Below are positions 24,957 through 35,314 of a DNA stretch of 64,000 bases, piece after piece; the first letter of the stretch is position 1, and every line of letters starts with the position of its first letter. This DNA comes from Sipunculus nudus (lineage: Eukaryota > Annelida > Sipuncula > Golfingiida > Sipunculidae): the NCBI GenBank assembly GCA_026874595.1, contig JAPPUL010000084.1, positions 545,001 to 609,000 on the forward strand, in the 5' to 3' direction. The translations under genes were made by a program, and so were the position numbers. The notes under the pieces are model-generated. The model saw only the letters and a list, made by a program, of their open reading frames with translations. It was not told the origin of the DNA and ran no database searches.

Positions 24957-25802
24957 ATGCTAATTAAGAAAATATCGACTATTCTTGTTGCACTCATAGT
25001 TATAATAGCAATTCCAAGCATTACCATGTTTAACGATAATAAAGCTCAGGCTTACTTTTATGTTTCAATGCGATATATTGGTCTTATAGAGCTTGGACAG
25101 CTTGATTCTAACAATAAAAATATTAATAAAGCCCTTAATTATGCTCAAAAAGCTTTAACTTTTAACGAAAACCACCCTCAAGCAAATTACATCTACTCTC
25201 ATACTTTACTAAAGTATTACAACAACCCTAAAAAGGCTCTTATACATATGAAAAAAGCATTAAACGCATTCCCACAAAGCCCAAGATTAAATAGTATAAC
25301 TTCTCTTATATATCTTGAAATTGGAAGTAGAACTAACAAAACACATGCCATAAAGAATAATCCAAACTTACAAAAGGCTTTGGAACATGCTAATATTGCA
25401 TTGGAATATGCTAAAGAAGATAATGAAAGAATAGCTTATATTAGCCAGATTTCCGAACTACATTATAAATTGAAAAACTTCTCTAAAGTCGATACTTTGT
25501 TTACAAATAGTTTAAAAGACTTTCCCAAAAGTTACGTCCTCCACAACAACTATGCCTGGTTCCTTTTAGAGGAATCTTCTTTATTTAATCCTAAAAAAGC
25601 TTTAGTACATGCTAAAAAAGCTGCCGAATTAAGTAGCTCGCTAAAACCATATATTTTAGATACTTTGGCTACTGCCTATTTTAAACTTGGACAAGTACAT
25701 AAGGCGATTGAGCTTGAAAAAGAGGCTTATAAATTATCTTCTTCTAAGAAAGATAAAGAATTGTTCCTAAGAAAGATTAACAAGTTTAAACAAAGTTTAT
25801 AG
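24957..25802 (+). CDS. TPR-repeat membrane-anchored protein
   Basis: A 281-residue protein with an N-terminal hydrophobic segment (ISTILVALIVIIAIPSITMF) acting as a signal anchor, then tetratricopeptide repeats. Repeat-like segments include ALNYAQKALTFNENHPQANYIYSH, ALIHMKKALNAFPQSPRL, ALEHANIALEYAKED, ALVHAKKAAELSSSLKPYILDTLATAYFKLG and AIELEKEAYKL. TPR arrays mediate protein-protein contacts; the partner is unknown. It follows pyrD by 40 nt and may be cotranscribed. It is convergent with waaA. Confidence 0.8.
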   Translation: MLIKKISTILVALIVIIAIPSITMFNDNKAQAYFYVSMRYIGLIELGQLDSNNKNINKALNYAQKALTFNENHPQANYIYSHTLLKYYNNPKKALIHMKKALNAFPQSPRLNSITSLIYLEIGSRTNKTHAIKNNPNLQKALEHANIALEYAKEDNERIAYISQISELHYKLKNFSKVDTLFTNSLKDFPKSYVLHNNYAWFLLEESSLFNPKKALVHAKKAAELSSSLKPYILDTLATAYFKLGQVHKAIELEKEAYKLSSSKKDKELFLRKINKFKQSL

Positions 25803-25817
25803 CTTTTATTTAGGATT

Positions 25818-27137
25818 TTATAAGCTCGACTTTATAAGCTCATAGGTCTTTTTACTCCCATTTCTACGCTTTTTGAAAACATCTTTTGCATTATTACCTA
25901 TAATCTTTCTATAACCAGGGCATAGAACTAACTTACGGATGTTTTTATATATAAAAGATTTGACCCCTTCATATTCCTTATTGCAAACTATTAATCCACA
26001 CTCTTTTTTAGATTCATTTACTATATATTCTATACTTTCATAGTAGGGACCTACTAAAACTGCTTTTCCAAAGTGCATTGCCTCTAGTGGATTATGGCCG
26101 CCAAGCCCTTTTATTAGCGTGCCGCCAAGTATCACTATATCAGATAGCTTATAAAACGATACAAGTTCTCCCATTATATCAACTACTAGTACTTTTAATA
26201 ATATATCATAAAGAGAAACTCCTTTGTAACCACCTCTTATATATTCACTTAACAAGATAGTCTTAAAACCACGCTCTTTACTTGCTTTTACACATTTTAA
26301 AGCCTCCTTAATATCTCTTGGGGCAAGTATTAAAAACAATTTATCATTACGTTTTAAAAGCTTTGTAAAACTATCAAGCACTAATTCGTATTCTCCCCCA
26401 TGCACGCTGCCAGCAACTATATATTTTTTCCCCAAAAACTCCTCTTGCTCCAAAAACCTTTTCTCAATACCACTTAATCTGCTATCTACTAATATGTCAA
26501 ACTTTAGGTTATCTATAATATTTATCTTGCTCCCTAAAATGCCCAGTTCCATAAGCCCTTTACAATCTTTTTGTGTTTGTACAAAAAGATGATTATGACA
26601 ATTGAATACTTTACTAAACAAAAGCTTTAAACGTTTGTAACGCCTTATGACATCATCTCCTATATGGCCATTTATCATGTATGTCTTTATTTTTAAAAGC
26701 TTTGCCATAAGCAAAAAAAAGGGCCATACCTCAACTTCTGCAAAACATACTGCTTTTGGTTTTATCCGTTTAAGATATAGATACACAGGTATAGGATTAT
26801 CGTATGGGAAATAGCTTACTTTGTCTTCTTTATATATACGTTTGGCAAGAACTAGCCCAGACTTTGTATTCGTTGTTATTAAAAGTCTAAAACCCTTTCG
26901 GGCAAGACTTGCAAAGTACTCCAAAGACGCAAGTTCTCCTGCTGATACTCCGTGTAGCCACAAGATATCCTTATCCTCATAATCTGATTGCTTTTTTGAC
27001 AAATCTTTTGACAAATCTTTAAATGGGAATATTTTCTTCTTATGTTCTTTCCACCCTGGAATATACAAGAACATAAGAAGTATATAAAGACTTGATAAAA
27101 CAAAATAAACTATTAGTAAAATAAAAAACATTCTCAC
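25818..27137 (-). CDS. waaA: 3-deoxy-D-manno-octulosonic acid transferase WaaA (KdtA)
   Basis: A 439-residue GT30 glycosyltransferase that adds Kdo to lipid A precursor at the inner membrane. It shows an N-terminal membrane anchor (residues 3-28), the catalytic Glu in LWLHGVSAGELAS, the TTNTKSGLVLAK loop, YFPYDNP, FAEVEVWPFFL, the C-terminal nucleotide-site GSVHGGE, and GGTLIKGLGGHNPLEA. With lpxA it shows that this organism makes a Kdo-containing lipid A core. A 12-bp duplication encodes KDLSKDLSK after the anchor. Confidence 0.94.
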   Translation of the reverse strand: MRMFFILLIVYFVLSSLYILLMFLYIPGWKEHKKKIFPFKDLSKDLSKKQSDYEDKDILWLHGVSAGELASLEYFASLARKGFRLLITTNTKSGLVLAKRIYKEDKVSYFPYDNPIPVYLYLKRIKPKAVCFAEVEVWPFFLLMAKLLKIKTYMINGHIGDDVIRRYKRLKLLFSKVFNCHNHLFVQTQKDCKGLMELGILGSKINIIDNLKFDILVDSRLSGIEKRFLEQEEFLGKKYIVAGSVHGGEYELVLDSFTKLLKRNDKLFLILAPRDIKEALKCVKASKERGFKTILLSEYIRGGYKGVSLYDILLKVLVVDIMGELVSFYKLSDIVILGGTLIKGLGGHNPLEAMHFGKAVLVGPYYESIEYIVNESKKECGLIVCNKEYEGVKSFIYKNIRKLVLCPGYRKIIGNNAKDVFKKRRNGSKKTYELIKSSL

Positions 27138-27274
27138 TATTATCTTAAGCTATTTATTCATATATTATATTTATCTTTTATATTTATCTTTAAAACTATA
27201 GTGTTTTTACTTCTTAGTATTTATTGTTTTCTTAGTATTTATTGTTTTATTTATTTGAAGCTAATTAGTGTATC

Positions 27275-27955
27275 GTGATTACTCTTAAAGACGTCTCTAA
27301 AACATATAAGAAAGATAATTATAAAGTCCTTAATAAGATAAACTTTACTTGCAAGGATAAGGACTTTTTATGCATTACAGGTCCGTCTGGTTGTGGCAAA
27401 ACTACTTTGCTTAATATAATTACAGGACTTACAAAGCCTTCATCAGGTGATATTTTCTTTGATGACAGCAAAGTTAAAGGCTTTTTTGATTTTAAAAGCT
27501 CTTTGTTTCGAAGTCAAAATATTGGCTTTGTATTCCAAGATTTTAGACTTATACCCTATCATTCTGTTTTGGAAAATGTAATAATGCCTCTAAAGTTCTC
27601 TGATATCCCCCAAAAGGAACATAAAGACATTGCCTGCTCTCTTTTAAATGATATGAAGATCTTTGATAAGCGTCAGCATAAACCTAACGAACTCTCTGGC
27701 GGTCAGCAACAACGAGTTGCTATTGCGCGCGCTATGGTCAAAAAACCTAAGGTGATACTCGCTGATGAGCCTACTGGGAATTTAGATGATCTTAATACCA
27801 AAAGCATTATTAATATTTTTATGAATATTAACTCAAATCTAAATACCGCATTCGTTATTGCAACACATGATAAATTATTTATGCAACAGGCCCAAAAAGT
27901 TTATAAACTTGAAAATTCGAAGCTTACTATCTCACCTCATAAGGAGCTTAATTAG
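27275..27955 (+). CDS. ABC transporter ATP-binding protein, LolD/MacB/FtsE type
   Basis: A 226-residue ATPase starting with GTG. It shows Walker A GPSGCGKTTLLN, Q-loop FVFQDFRLIPYHSVLENV, signature LSGGQQQRVAIARA, Walker B VILADEPTGNLD and the H-loop THD. Sequence alone does not separate LolD, MacB and FtsE. The adjacent permease (6 nt downstream) is of the MacB/LolC fold and too long for FtsX, so lipoprotein release or export is the likelier role. That would suit the lipoprotein-rich gene set. Confidence 0.85.
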   Translation: MITLKDVSKTYKKDNYKVLNKINFTCKDKDFLCITGPSGCGKTTLLNIITGLTKPSSGDIFFDDSKVKGFFDFKSSLFRSQNIGFVFQDFRLIPYHSVLENVIMPLKFSDIPQKEHKDIACSLLNDMKIFDKRQHKPNELSGGQQQRVAIARAMVKKPKVILADEPTGNLDDLNTKSIINIFMNINSNLNTAFVIATHDKLFMQQAQKVYKLENSKLTISPHKELN

Positions 27956-27961
27956 TACAGT

Positions 27962-29380
27962 ATGTTTAATAAATTTTTAAATCTTACCTCCATACTGTTT
28001 ATAAATCTAAGACGCAATTGGGGAAAAGAACTCTTTATTGGATTTGGGATAATACTTGCTTTAATTGTACTAATTACTGGAAACACCATTACAAAGGGCC
28101 TTAAAACTGTTTATGAGAAAAGCCTCTTCAGTAATATCCCGTTTAACGAAATTAAAATTGATGGCTCTGTTAAAACAGTTATTGAAGGAAACCTATTTAA
28201 TATTCGCAAAGTACAACGAAAACGTACCGTACATAACATATCTCAACAATTCATCAACAAAATTAAGACTTGGGAAGAGGTTAAGAGTATTTATCCTATT
28301 ACTAAAGCTTTATTCCCTATAAGTGTATATGTCATTGCAAAACCGCCTATAAGAAATAATGAAACCATCTTTATTCTAGAACCTCCGGTCGTAGGCATTC
28401 CTGAACCCATTGCTGATAAATATATTAAGCAATACTCAAGCAAAGACGCTCTTATAGAATATAAAAATAATTTCCCAAATGGCTTTAAAAAGCATAATGG
28501 CTTTATTCCCGTTCTTATCCCGCGTTATATGCAAGACATCGGGACTAGTGTTATGCAGGCTAATACCTTCCCTGATATGAATTTGTCTATATTACAGAAT
28601 TTCTTCAACCTTAACATTTTTTTCAATAAATCTACTTTCATCTCTTCTAAGCATAAAAACTCCAATATAAACAACTTGTCTGGCAAAATAGTTGGCTTTT
28701 CTGATCTGAACTTAACTGCTGGTATTGCTATCCCTCAGGACGAACTTGAAGCTATTAAAAAGACCGTCTTGTCAGATAACGAAAGTTCTGGCTTTGAGTC
28801 TTTAATTATACGTTTTAAAAAGGATTCTGATGTTAAAGCATTCACACAAAAAGTCAAGACTTTTGCTTTAAAGCATAATATCAAAATTGCTGAGTCGTCC
28901 CTAGTCTCAAAACTTTCTGAGTATATTCAAAGCTTTATTAAATATTTTGAATTAACTATATTTATAATCGGTGGGACTATTTTATTGGTGAGTGCTATAT
29001 CTATATTTTATGCCTTCTCATACCTATTTATTCAACGCAATTTGGAATTTAGCCTTTACAGGTTCTTTGGCGCCACCAATACATATATTGCAATATTAAC
29101 CGCACTTGAAGCACTAATTATTGGAATATTCTTTGCTGCTTTAGGTTTTACTGTAAGCTACCTTATTACAGATCTTTACATAATTCAGGATTCTCAAAGC
29201 ATTATGAACCTTTTACCTGATAATATAAAAACTTACATTTTTAACCAAGAACTTAAAGATATTTTTAAATTCCATCTAAACGATAATATAATATTTATTG
29301 TCATTGCTTGTCTTACGTCTATCTTAAGTGCTCTTAGTGTCGCTATCATAAACGCTATTAGAGGGAATAGCAAAAACTGA
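27962..29380 (+). CDS. ABC transporter permease, MacB/LolC-type
   Basis: A 472-residue inner-membrane protein. One N-terminal helix (LFIGFGIILALIVLITGNTI) is followed by a large periplasmic domain of about 290 residues and three C-terminal helices (LTIFIIGGTILLVSAISIFYAF; TALEALIIGIFFAALGFTVSYL; IIFIVIACLTSILSALSVAII). This one-plus-three layout is that of MacB, LolC/E and FtsX permeases. Coupling-helix-like FSLYRFFGAT lies between helices 2 and 3. The periplasmic domain is larger than in FtsX. It is cotranscribed with the ATPase upstream. Probably a lipoprotein or envelope transporter; the substrate is inferred, not shown. Confidence 0.8.
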   Translation: MFNKFLNLTSILFINLRRNWGKELFIGFGIILALIVLITGNTITKGLKTVYEKSLFSNIPFNEIKIDGSVKTVIEGNLFNIRKVQRKRTVHNISQQFINKIKTWEEVKSIYPITKALFPISVYVIAKPPIRNNETIFILEPPVVGIPEPIADKYIKQYSSKDALIEYKNNFPNGFKKHNGFIPVLIPRYMQDIGTSVMQANTFPDMNLSILQNFFNLNIFFNKSTFISSKHKNSNINNLSGKIVGFSDLNLTAGIAIPQDELEAIKKTVLSDNESSGFESLIIRFKKDSDVKAFTQKVKTFALKHNIKIAESSLVSKLSEYIQSFIKYFELTIFIIGGTILLVSAISIFYAFSYLFIQRNLEFSLYRFFGATNTYIAILTALEALIIGIFFAALGFTVSYLITDLYIIQDSQSIMNLLPDNIKTYIFNQELKDIFKFHLNDNIIFIVIACLTSILSALSVAIINAIRGNSKN

Positions 29381-29419
29381 TTTTTACATGCAAAGAAAGC
29401 TTATTTGCACTAAGTATTT

Positions 29420-30544
29420 TTAATAAAACGAACTTTTTATGTGTTCATATAATGATTTCGGTGTGGGGGATTCCTCCCCTCTTAGTTCTGCAAACTCCTT
29501 CAGAAGCTCTTTCTCCCGTTTGCTCATGTTTTTAGGTGTCTCTACTATTATCTTTACTAAAAAATCTCCCTTCCCATATCGATTTAAGTAAGGTATGCCA
29601 TGGCCTTTTAGTCGAAGTATCTTATTACTTTGGGTCCCCTCTGGCACCTTAAGTTTTATCTTCTTTTCATCAAGAGTTGGTACTAATATCTCACATCCTA
29701 ATGCTGCACTTACCATCGGTAACGATACTTCACAATATATGTCATTCCCTTCCCTTTTGAAAAACTCATGCTGCAATACATTAAGTACTATATATAAATC
29801 CCCAGAACTTCCATTATGTTTTCCAGGTTCGCCCTCCCCTGATATCTTTATCTTTGTTCCTGTTTCAACGCCTGCTGGAATCTTTATCGCTATCTTCTTA
29901 CGCCTTTTGACTACTCCTCGTCCTGTACATTCTCTACATGGATTATTTATTATTACCCCACTACCATTACAACTATGACATGTTGATGTGAAACTAAAAA
30001 AACCTTGCGACCTTGACACCTGTCCCCGCCCCCCACATGTACTACAAGTTGTTGGACTTGTTCCCTTTCTTGCTCCACTTCCATTACATTCACGACATTT
30101 TTCGTCTTTCGGAATCTCAACCTCTGCTTCTTTCCCATATACCGCATCTTTGAATGTTATCTCTAAGTCAAAACGATAGTCTGCACCTCGCCTGCCTTGA
30201 TTCCCTCGACGTCTTGACCCTCCTCCAAAAAATCCTTCAAATAAATCTTCAAACCCTTCAAATATATCCCCAAATCCCCCTCCCCCAAATCCTCCAAATC
30301 CTCCCCCCTGACTTCCATCAAATGCCGTATGTCCAAATTGATCGTATTTTGTACGCTTTTGTTCATCTCCAAGTACCTCATACGCCTCCGTTGCCTCTTT
30401 GAACTTCTCTTCTGCTACCTTATCTCCTGCGTTCTTATCAGGATGATATTTTACCGCAAGCTTCCTATATGCTGACTTAATCTCGCTTTTACTTGCACTC
30501 CTCCCAACTCCAAGCACTTCGTAATAATCTCTTTTATTTGACAT
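29420..30544 (-). CDS. dnaJ: Chaperone DnaJ
   Basis: A 374-residue Hsp40. The J domain (residues 1-70) has the essential HPD in YHPDKNAGD. It is followed by a Gly/Phe-rich linker, a zinc domain with four CxxCxGxG-type motifs ([32 protein letters not shown]) and two C-terminal substrate-binding domains. It delivers clients to DnaK and stimulates its ATPase. Last gene of the grpE-dnaK-dnaJ operon, 40 nt after dnaK. Confidence 0.97.
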   Translation of the reverse strand: MSNKRDYYEVLGVGRSASKSEIKSAYRKLAVKYHPDKNAGDKVAEEKFKEATEAYEVLGDEQKRTKYDQFGHTAFDGSQGGGFGGFGGGGFGDIFEGFEDLFEGFFGGGSRRRGNQGRRGADYRFDLEITFKDAVYGKEAEVEIPKDEKCRECNGSGARKGTSPTTCSTCGGRGQVSRSQGFFSFTSTCHSCNGSGVIINNPCRECTGRGVVKRRKKIAIKIPAGVETGTKIKISGEGEPGKHNGSSGDLYIVLNVLQHEFFKREGNDIYCEVSLPMVSAALGCEILVPTLDEKKIKLKVPEGTQSNKILRLKGHGIPYLNRYGKGDFLVKIIVETPKNMSKREKELLKEFAELRGEESPTPKSLYEHIKSSFY

Positions 30545-30584
30545 ACTAGATCCCTTAAATCACTCTCCTTTTCATATATGAATA

Positions 30585-32537
30585 CTATTTTCTATCGCCT
30601 TCATCCACTACTTTATAATCTGCATCAACTACATCTTCTTCTTTTGACTCTTTTGCTTTATCAGAATCCGCTTGCCCATTATTATATCCCGTATTCACAT
30701 TGCCCGTACCGCCACTTTGACTCTCTTGTTGCTTCTTTGCCGCTTCCTCGTAAAATATCTTTGATAGTGCATGAGAGGCTTCCGTTAGACTCTCTACCGC
30801 CTTGTTTATCTCGTCAATATTACCATTTTTTAAGGCCTCTTGCGTCTTTGCAATCTCTGCTTCAACCTTCTCCTTCTCAGCTCCCCCTACCTTATCTCCA
30901 TACTCTTTCAATATGTTTTGTGTTTGATATATTAAATTGTCTGCCTTATTATAAAGCTCTGCTTTCTCTCGTTCCTTTTTATCCTCTTCCGCATGTGTTT
31001 GTGCATCCTGTACCATATTATTTATTTCTTCTTCTGTTAATCCGCTTGACGCCTCTATTCTTATACTCTGTTCCTTACCCGTTCCCAAATCCTTTGCCGA
31101 CACATGAATTATTCCATTTGAATCTATATCAAATGTTACCTCTATTTGTGGTACCCCGCGTGGCGCCGGCGGTATGCCCAATAACTCAAAGTTTCCTATA
31201 AGTTTATTATGAGCTGCTATCTCTCGCTCACCCTGACACACCTTTACCGTCACTGCTTGTTGATTGTCTGCTGCTGTTGAAAACACTTGACTCTTTTTTG
31301 TTGGTATGGTTGTATTTCGCTCTATTAATGTCGTCATTACCCCTCCTAATGTCTCTATCCCTAGGGATAAGGGCGTTACGTCCAACAATAGTATATCTTT
31401 TACATCCCCTGATAATACCCCCCCTTGTATCGCTGCTCCCATCGCTACTACTTCATCAGGATTAACTCCCTTATGAGGCTCCTTACCAAATATATCTTTT
31501 ACTAACCTCTGCACTAATGGTATCCGTGTTGAACCCCCAACTAGGATTACCTCATCTATCTCGCTTGCTGATAACCCCGCATCTTTTAAGGCCAACATAC
31601 AAGAGTTTCGTGTCTTCTCTACCAACGGTCCTATCAATTGTTCAAACTTTGAGCGTGATAAACTCATATTTAAATGTTTTGGCCCTGCTTGATCTGCTGT
31701 TATAAATGGTAAGTTTATATCTATTGTTTGGGCACCCGAAAGCTCCTTCTTAGCCTTTTCACCCTCTTCTTTAAGCCTTTGCAGTGCCATTGCATCTTGA
31801 CTCAAGTCGATACCTTGCTCTTTCTTAAAAGAATCTACCATCCAATCTATTAATACTTGATCAAAATCATCTCCTCCAAGATGAGTATCCCCATTTGTAC
31901 TCTTTACCTCAAATACACCATCTCCAAGTTCTAATATCGTTATGTCAAATGTCCCTCCTCCCAAATCATACACTGCTATCTTCTCATTCTTTTTCTTATC
32001 AAGACCATAGGCTAATGCTGCTGCCGTTGGCTCATTCACTATACGCTTAACTTCAAGACCTGCTATGCGTCCTGCGTCTTTTGTTGCCTGCCTTTGAGCA
32101 TCATTAAAATATGCAGGTACTGTTATTACTGCTTCGCTTATTTTTGTGCCAAGATAATCTTCTGCCGTTTGTTTCATCTTCTGCAATATACGTGCTGATA
32201 TCTCAGGTGGCGAGAACTCTCCCTCTCGTACCTTTATTCTAACATCGTTATTACTACCTGCTGTAACCTTATAGCCCACCATCTTTATCTCTTCTGATAC
32301 TTCGTCAAAACGTCTGCCCATAAAACGCTTTACTGACCTTATTGTGTTTTCAGGATTCGTTATCGCTTGATTCTTCGCCGATTGCCCAACCAGCCTCTCC
32401 CCTTTTTTCGTAAATGCCACCACTGAGGCTGTTGTGCGAAATCCTTCTGTATTAGCTATCACTACAGGATCTCTCCCTTCCATAACTGATACACACGAAT
32501 TTGTTGTCCCCAAATCTATTCCTATTATTTTACCCAT
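30585..32537 (-). CDS. dnaK: Chaperone DnaK (Hsp70)
   Basis: A 650-residue ATP-dependent chaperone. It shows the N-terminal phosphate loop [31 protein letters not shown], the [14 protein letters not shown] segment, the linker [11 protein letters not shown] and a helical lid ending in an acidic tail ([16 protein letters not shown]). Normal length. It sits 23 nt after grpE, with a good ribosome site (AAAAGGAG on its strand). The strong G bias of its coding strand fits a leading-strand, highly expressed gene. Confidence 0.98.
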   Translation of the reverse strand: MGKIIGIDLGTTNSCVSVMEGRDPVVIANTEGFRTTASVVAFTKKGERLVGQSAKNQAITNPENTIRSVKRFMGRRFDEVSEEIKMVGYKVTAGSNNDVRIKVREGEFSPPEISARILQKMKQTAEDYLGTKISEAVITVPAYFNDAQRQATKDAGRIAGLEVKRIVNEPTAAALAYGLDKKKNEKIAVYDLGGGTFDITILELGDGVFEVKSTNGDTHLGGDDFDQVLIDWMVDSFKKEQGIDLSQDAMALQRLKEEGEKAKKELSGAQTIDINLPFITADQAGPKHLNMSLSRSKFEQLIGPLVEKTRNSCMLALKDAGLSASEIDEVILVGGSTRIPLVQRLVKDIFGKEPHKGVNPDEVVAMGAAIQGGVLSGDVKDILLLDVTPLSLGIETLGGVMTTLIERNTTIPTKKSQVFSTAADNQQAVTVKVCQGEREIAAHNKLIGNFELLGIPPAPRGVPQIEVTFDIDSNGIIHVSAKDLGTGKEQSIRIEASSGLTEEEINNMVQDAQTHAEEDKKEREKAELYNKADNLIYQTQNILKEYGDKVGGAEKEKVEAEIAKTQEALKNGNIDEINKAVESLTEASHALSKIFYEEAAKKQQESQSGGTGNVNTGYNNGQADSDKAKESKEEDVVDADYKVVDEGDRK

Positions 32538-32560
32538 TGCTTTAACTCCTTTTTATAATT

Positions 32561-33631
32561 TTACATAATCTCATTTTTTTTATTTACTGCTGAGAATACT
32601 TCTTTTAATGCACGTAACTTATTCGCATTGCCTACTATACTCTCCTTGATTATATACTCTCCTTCTCCTTTATCATATGAATCTATTATTATTTCTATAT
32701 CCTCTTTATTCTCTTTATTTAACTCATTCACTAGCTTACTAAAATCTCTATCATTTATTGCCTTCGGCACCTCAAGCCCTTCTACACTCTCAGCTTCAGC
32801 AACACTCGCTTTGGCTATTACTACCTTAGAATGTCGCAGCATCTTACCTTTTAACATATAGCCTGCCTGCCATTCCTTAACTACTGTATCTGTTTTATAC
32901 TCTACTCCTTTATCTCCATCCACAACCTGTATTGCTTCATGTAATAACGGATCAAACTCTTTGCCTTCTGCTTCTATACGCTCAACTCCATTTGATTCCA
33001 TAAACTTACTAAGTTGCTTCCCTATTAGTATAACTCCGTCATACAAGGCTTTATCATCTACATTTGATACATCCACATTCAATGCATTTGTTAAACTATC
33101 TGCTACCGGTAACAAATCTTCTAAAAGCTTTTTATTTGCAAGCACTCGATATTCTACACGCTCACGCTCTGTACGCTTTTTGTAATTTTCAAACTCTGCC
33201 TGCTTTCGCCTTAGCATATCCTCTTGATCGCGTATCTGCTTTTCTAGCCTCTCTACCTTCTCCTTATTACTTTTTAGTAGATTCTCAAGCTTTGAAAGGG
33301 CAACTCCTGTACTGCCCTCACCTCCTAAATCTCCTTTTCGCTCCTTTCTAACAGCTTTCTTCCCCTTATTCGTTATTTCTACCTCTACATTAGAATCTCC
33401 CCCAGCAGACTCCATTTCCTCAGCCCCTCCTCCTTCGCCAAATCTTTTTATAACCTCTTCTAGATTACTTTTTTCCACTGTGCTTATTCCCTCTTTTAAG
33501 GTATATTTTCCATTTTTGTTTATATATAATTTCTCTATAAATTCCTTCTTCTTAATCTCACCCGCTTGCTCAAGCCGATTCAATATTTTTTCAAACTCTT
33601 TTGTACTTTTTGGACTTAGTATATTATTCAT
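32561..33631 (-). CDS. grpE: Nucleotide exchange factor GrpE with long N- and C-terminal extensions
   Basis: A 356-residue protein, well above the usual ~200 for GrpE. The GrpE core spans roughly residues 115-280: a long coiled coil (KEKVERLEKQIRDQEDMLRRKQAEFENYKKR), LLPVADSLTNAL, FDPLLHEAIQVV and the beta-domain signature GYMLKGKMLRHSKVVIAKA. The first ~110 residues (EFEKILNRLEQAGEIKKKEF...) and last ~70 (KLVNELNKENKEDIEIIIDSY...) are not recognised. The two extensions show faint mutual similarity (IDSYDKGEGEYIIKESI and LYINKNGKYTLKEGI). First gene of the chaperone operon. Confidence 0.92.
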   Translation of the reverse strand: MNNILSPKSTKEFEKILNRLEQAGEIKKKEFIEKLYINKNGKYTLKEGISTVEKSNLEEVIKRFGEGGGAEEMESAGGDSNVEVEITNKGKKAVRKERKGDLGGEGSTGVALSKLENLLKSNKEKVERLEKQIRDQEDMLRRKQAEFENYKKRTERERVEYRVLANKKLLEDLLPVADSLTNALNVDVSNVDDKALYDGVILIGKQLSKFMESNGVERIEAEGKEFDPLLHEAIQVVDGDKGVEYKTDTVVKEWQAGYMLKGKMLRHSKVVIAKASVAEAESVEGLEVPKAINDRDFSKLVNELNKENKEDIEIIIDSYDKGEGEYIIKESIVGNANKLRALKEVFSAVNKKNEIM

Positions 33632-33939
33632 AATTCATCTACTCTAGAAATTAGTCTAGTAAAGCCTTTACTTCCTACATGCAATCATGCAAATTAAAAA
33701 CCAATAGAAAGAAGCCTCTTTTTCTCCATATCTTCTCCATATCATTAAGTTTTTAACTATTTTTCACTATGTTTTTGTGCGTTATTCTCTTTGAACATAC
33801 CGCTTTGTAGGACTAGTCTAAGCGTTTTATTAGGATAGATAATAAGATTTTTTTACTTTGTCAACAATATCGCTTACCTTTTATTTCTTAATTTAAGACA
33901 AAAAAAACCGACTTTATAACAAAATAGCAATTTATAAAG
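33632..33939 (-). promoter_or_regulatory. Leader of the chaperone operon, candidate promoter at 33836-33864
   Basis: This 308-bp gap lies between grpE and murG. On the minus strand, TTGACA (33864-33859), a 17-bp spacer and TATCTA (33841-33836) form a candidate promoter about 200 nt upstream of grpE. No CIRCE inverted repeat was seen. The long leader could carry heat-shock control, but none is demonstrated. Confidence 0.4.
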
Positions 33940-35073
33940 CTAGTTAGAATCCTTGCATATTGATAGTATAACTTGCTTTATTCTCTCATTTGCACCCATT
34001 TCACACCGATTTATACCAATTGTCTTATTTCTTCCTCTTTCTAACATCATAAGTATTTCATCCCTAAGCAAACCCTTTGTTAAATCCTTTTCCTCAATTA
34101 TCTTTGCAAGGCCCTCCTCTTCCAAGTATTTTGCGTTATGATATTGTTCGTTTCCTACTGCTATTGCAAGAGGTATTAAAATTGATGGTATATTAAAGGC
34201 TTTAGCCTCATGTACTGTCCCTGCTCCAGATCGCCCTATAAGCAAATCGCAACTTGATAATATATTCTTTAATTCTAAAGCGTATATAAAATCTCTTATT
34301 ACATAACGGTCTTTGCGTACTAAGCCTTCTCGCTTACTACTAAGCTCTTTAAAATCATCATGCAGCTTGCTACGTCCACATTGATGAATTATACTACAAT
34401 GTTCAAGTAATTCTTCTAAAAGCTCGCCTATAACCATGTTTACCCTGTGAGAACCTTGTGAACCGCCAGTTATGTAGATTAATGGTAACTTCCTCCCATG
34501 AGCATCCTCTCCTTTAATCTCAAATTGCTTATAAAGTTCCTCTTTGCTCCCTCCTAGTATCTCTTCCCTAAGCGGTTGCCCTGTATGAATTACCTTCTCC
34601 TTGGCAAAATATTTTGCTGAAGATAAAAATGCAACTAATACCTTCTTTGCAAAATAACCTCCTATCCTATTTGCAAGCCCTACCAAAACTGTTTGTTCGT
34701 GGATTATTATCGGTATGTTTAATGTTTTTGCCGCAAGTACTACCGGTACTGAGACATACCCTCCTGTGCTAAACACTACCTTTGGCTTAAAATTACTTAG
34801 AATCTTAAGAGAATGTAAATAGCCATACAAAACCTTGAATATATCTATAAAGTTCTTAAATGAGAAATACCTTCTAAGCTTGCCGGTTGTTATGCTTTTA
34901 TATTTTACTATACCACCTATAACCTCCCTCTCTAAGCCATATTTGCTGCCTATGTATAAGATATTATGTTTATCCTCTTGCTTCTCTTCTTGCTTTTTTG
35001 TTAAAGTAGTGTATACTGCTAATGCCGTTATTGTGTGCCCCCCTGTCCCTCCTCCTGTCATCACTATCCTCAT
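33940..35073 (-). CDS. murG: UDP-GlcNAc:lipid I N-acetylglucosaminyltransferase MurG
   Basis: A 377-residue GT28 enzyme that makes lipid II on the cytoplasmic face of the inner membrane. It shows the N-terminal Gly-rich loop MTGGGTGGHTITALAV, GGYVSVPVVLAAK, the second Gly-rich loop ITGGSQGSHRVN and the donor-site IGRSGAGTVHEAKAFNIPSILIPLAIAVGNEQYHNAKYLEE. Its usual mur/fts neighbours are absent; it sits next to the chaperone operon. Confidence 0.95.
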   Translation of the reverse strand: MRIVMTGGGTGGHTITALAVYTTLTKKQEEKQEDKHNILYIGSKYGLEREVIGGIVKYKSITTGKLRRYFSFKNFIDIFKVLYGYLHSLKILSNFKPKVVFSTGGYVSVPVVLAAKTLNIPIIIHEQTVLVGLANRIGGYFAKKVLVAFLSSAKYFAKEKVIHTGQPLREEILGGSKEELYKQFEIKGEDAHGRKLPLIYITGGSQGSHRVNMVIGELLEELLEHCSIIHQCGRSKLHDDFKELSSKREGLVRKDRYVIRDFIYALELKNILSSCDLLIGRSGAGTVHEAKAFNIPSILIPLAIAVGNEQYHNAKYLEEEGLAKIIEEKDLTKGLLRDEILMMLERGRNKTIGINRCEMGANERIKQVILSICKDSN

Positions 35074-35213
35074 TCCTTTACTTCCTTTACTCTTTCCTTA
35101 TAAATTATCTTCTTTATCTTATTTGTTAGCTTTATAAAGCTTGCTTAAAGCATAATAAGAAAAAATACCTCTATAAAATAAATTAATTATTGCCCTCTTT
35201 TGATACATTCACT

Positions 35214-35242
35214 TTGACTATTCGTTTATTATAAAGTATCTT
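35214..35242 (+). promoter_or_regulatory. Candidate promoter for the PPC-repeat gene
   Basis: TTGACT, a 17-bp spacer and TATCTT. About 70 bp before the putative TTG start at 35315, in the divergent interval with murG. Confidence 0.5.
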
Positions 35243-35314
35243 GTCTTTTTGTGTCTATTTTTTTATGCTTTTTATTTTTGCTACTTGGCAAAATATTAAG
35301 CTTTAGAGTTTATT

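Noticed and set aside
27275-29380. FtsE-FtsX pair
   Set aside because: The permease is 472 residues with a periplasmic domain too large for FtsX, so the MacB/Lol type was preferred.
30578-31201. 207-residue ORF opposite dnaK
   Set aside because: It is an antisense shadow of a highly conserved gene, Leu/Pro-rich with no motif. The same holds for the long ORFs opposite grpE, kelch genes and the dehydrogenases.
33632-33939. CIRCE operator before grpE
   Set aside because: No TTAGCACTC-N9-GAGTGCTAA-like inverted repeat is present on either strand.
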